Source: CAZWEZ01 sp964632795 (GTDB taxonomy: Bacteria; Pseudomonadota; Alphaproteobacteria; Rhodospirillales; 2-02-FULL-58-16). From it: 18,477 bases of DNA. Shown here in pieces: positions 18,269 to 18,477 of the stretch. The position numbers and the translations under genes were made by a program. The notes under the pieces are model-generated. The model was not told the DNA's origin. It saw only the letters and a list, made by a program, of their open reading frames with translations, and ran no database searches. Position 1 is the stretch's first letter. Every line of letters starts with the position of its first letter. Location of the stretch: the NCBI GenBank assembly GCA_964632795.1, contig CAZWEZ010000075.1, forward strand, positions 1 through 18,477, read 5' to 3'.

Positions 18269-18477
18269 TCCACGACAGCCGCGACGACCAGCAGCACCGC
18301 CACCTCGGCGACCTGCTGGACGGCGCCCAGGACGTCGCCGGTGTAGCCGCCGATGCGGCTCCTCGCCAGCCCGGCCAGGGCGGCGGCCGCGAAGGCTCCG
18401 GCGGCCAGCGCCCACAGGGCGGCGGCGGGGCCGATCAGGACCGCCGCCAGGACCACGGCGATGGCCAGCGCGGCGGC
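18265..18477 (-). CDS. cobS: Adenosylcobinamide-GDP ribazoletransferase, C-terminal part (partial)
   Basis: The frame is open to the window edge; the N-terminal part lies beyond 18477. About 70 codons are visible, nearly all hydrophobic Ala/Leu/Val, with the diagnostic segment RSRIGGYTGDVLGAVQQVAE and then a terminal membrane helix (VAVLLVVAAVVE). GGYTGD.LGA..Q..E is the conserved C-terminal motif of CobS/CobV. This inner-membrane enzyme joins adenosylcobinamide-GDP to alpha-ribazole (or its phosphate), the last assembly step. Its stop overlaps the cobC start, so it heads, or is internal to, the cobS-cobC-cobP-cobW-cobN-cobO operon. Confidence 0.92.
   Translation of the reverse strand, partial: AAALAIAVVLAAVLIGPAAALWALAAGAFAAAALAGLARSRIGGYTGDVLGAVQQVAEVAVLLVVAAVVE

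Overview
The window is a dense cobalamin (vitamin B12) biosynthesis locus from a very GC-rich bacterium. The gene set (CobI/J/H/K/L/M with CbiD, CbiG and a long CbiX, plus CobN, CobW, CobO, CobP, CobQ and CobD) and the codon use fit an alphaproteobacterium, most likely of the Rhodospirillales (Magnetospirillum/Phaeospirillum-like). That placement is inference from gene content and style; there is no rRNA or phylogenetic marker here. I see no tRNA, rRNA, IS element, CRISPR array or convincing B12 riboswitch.

Layout. (1) 1-903, + strand: the 3' end of cbiD overlapping cobK/cbiJ. (2) 904-1047: a convergent gap with two hairpins. (3) 7559-1048, - strand: a tight operon cbiX > cobH > cobL > cobI > cbiG-cobJ fusion > CigR-like secreted protein > cobM, mostly joined by 4-base ATGA overlaps. 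It is preceded by a duplicated leader holding a possible 22-codon ORF. (4) 7736-8746, + strand: cobD (cbiB), divergent from cbiX. (5) 8747-8871: a convergent gap with a 16-bp perfect stem and a 12-bp direct repeat. (6) 11020-8872, - strand: a SYLF-domain lipoprotein gene overlapping cobQ. (7) 11130-11663, + strand: an unrecognised small secreted Cys-containing protein, divergent from the lipoprotein gene. (8) 18477-11660, - strand: a second operon cobS (partial) > cobC > cobP > cobW > cobN > cobO. No stretch longer than 300 bases lacks a gene; the longest gap is about 175 bases (cbiX-cobD).

How the genes work together. CbiX would insert Co(II) into sirohydrochlorin. CobI, CobJ, CobM, CbiD, CobK, CobL, CbiG and CobH carry out the methylations, ring contraction, reduction, decarboxylation and methyl shift that lead to a cobyrinate. 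CobO adenosylates, CobQ amidates, CobD attaches the aminopropanol arm, CobP activates the product to the GDP form, CobS joins alpha-ribazole and CobC removes the phosphate. CbiD, CbiG and CbiX mark an early-cobalt ('anaerobic-type') route, yet a full-length CobN, the large subunit of the late ('aerobic-type') cobaltochelatase, sits next to the metallochaperone CobW. This double chelatase set, and three envelope-targeted non-B12 proteins wired into the cluster, are the points most worth a second look.
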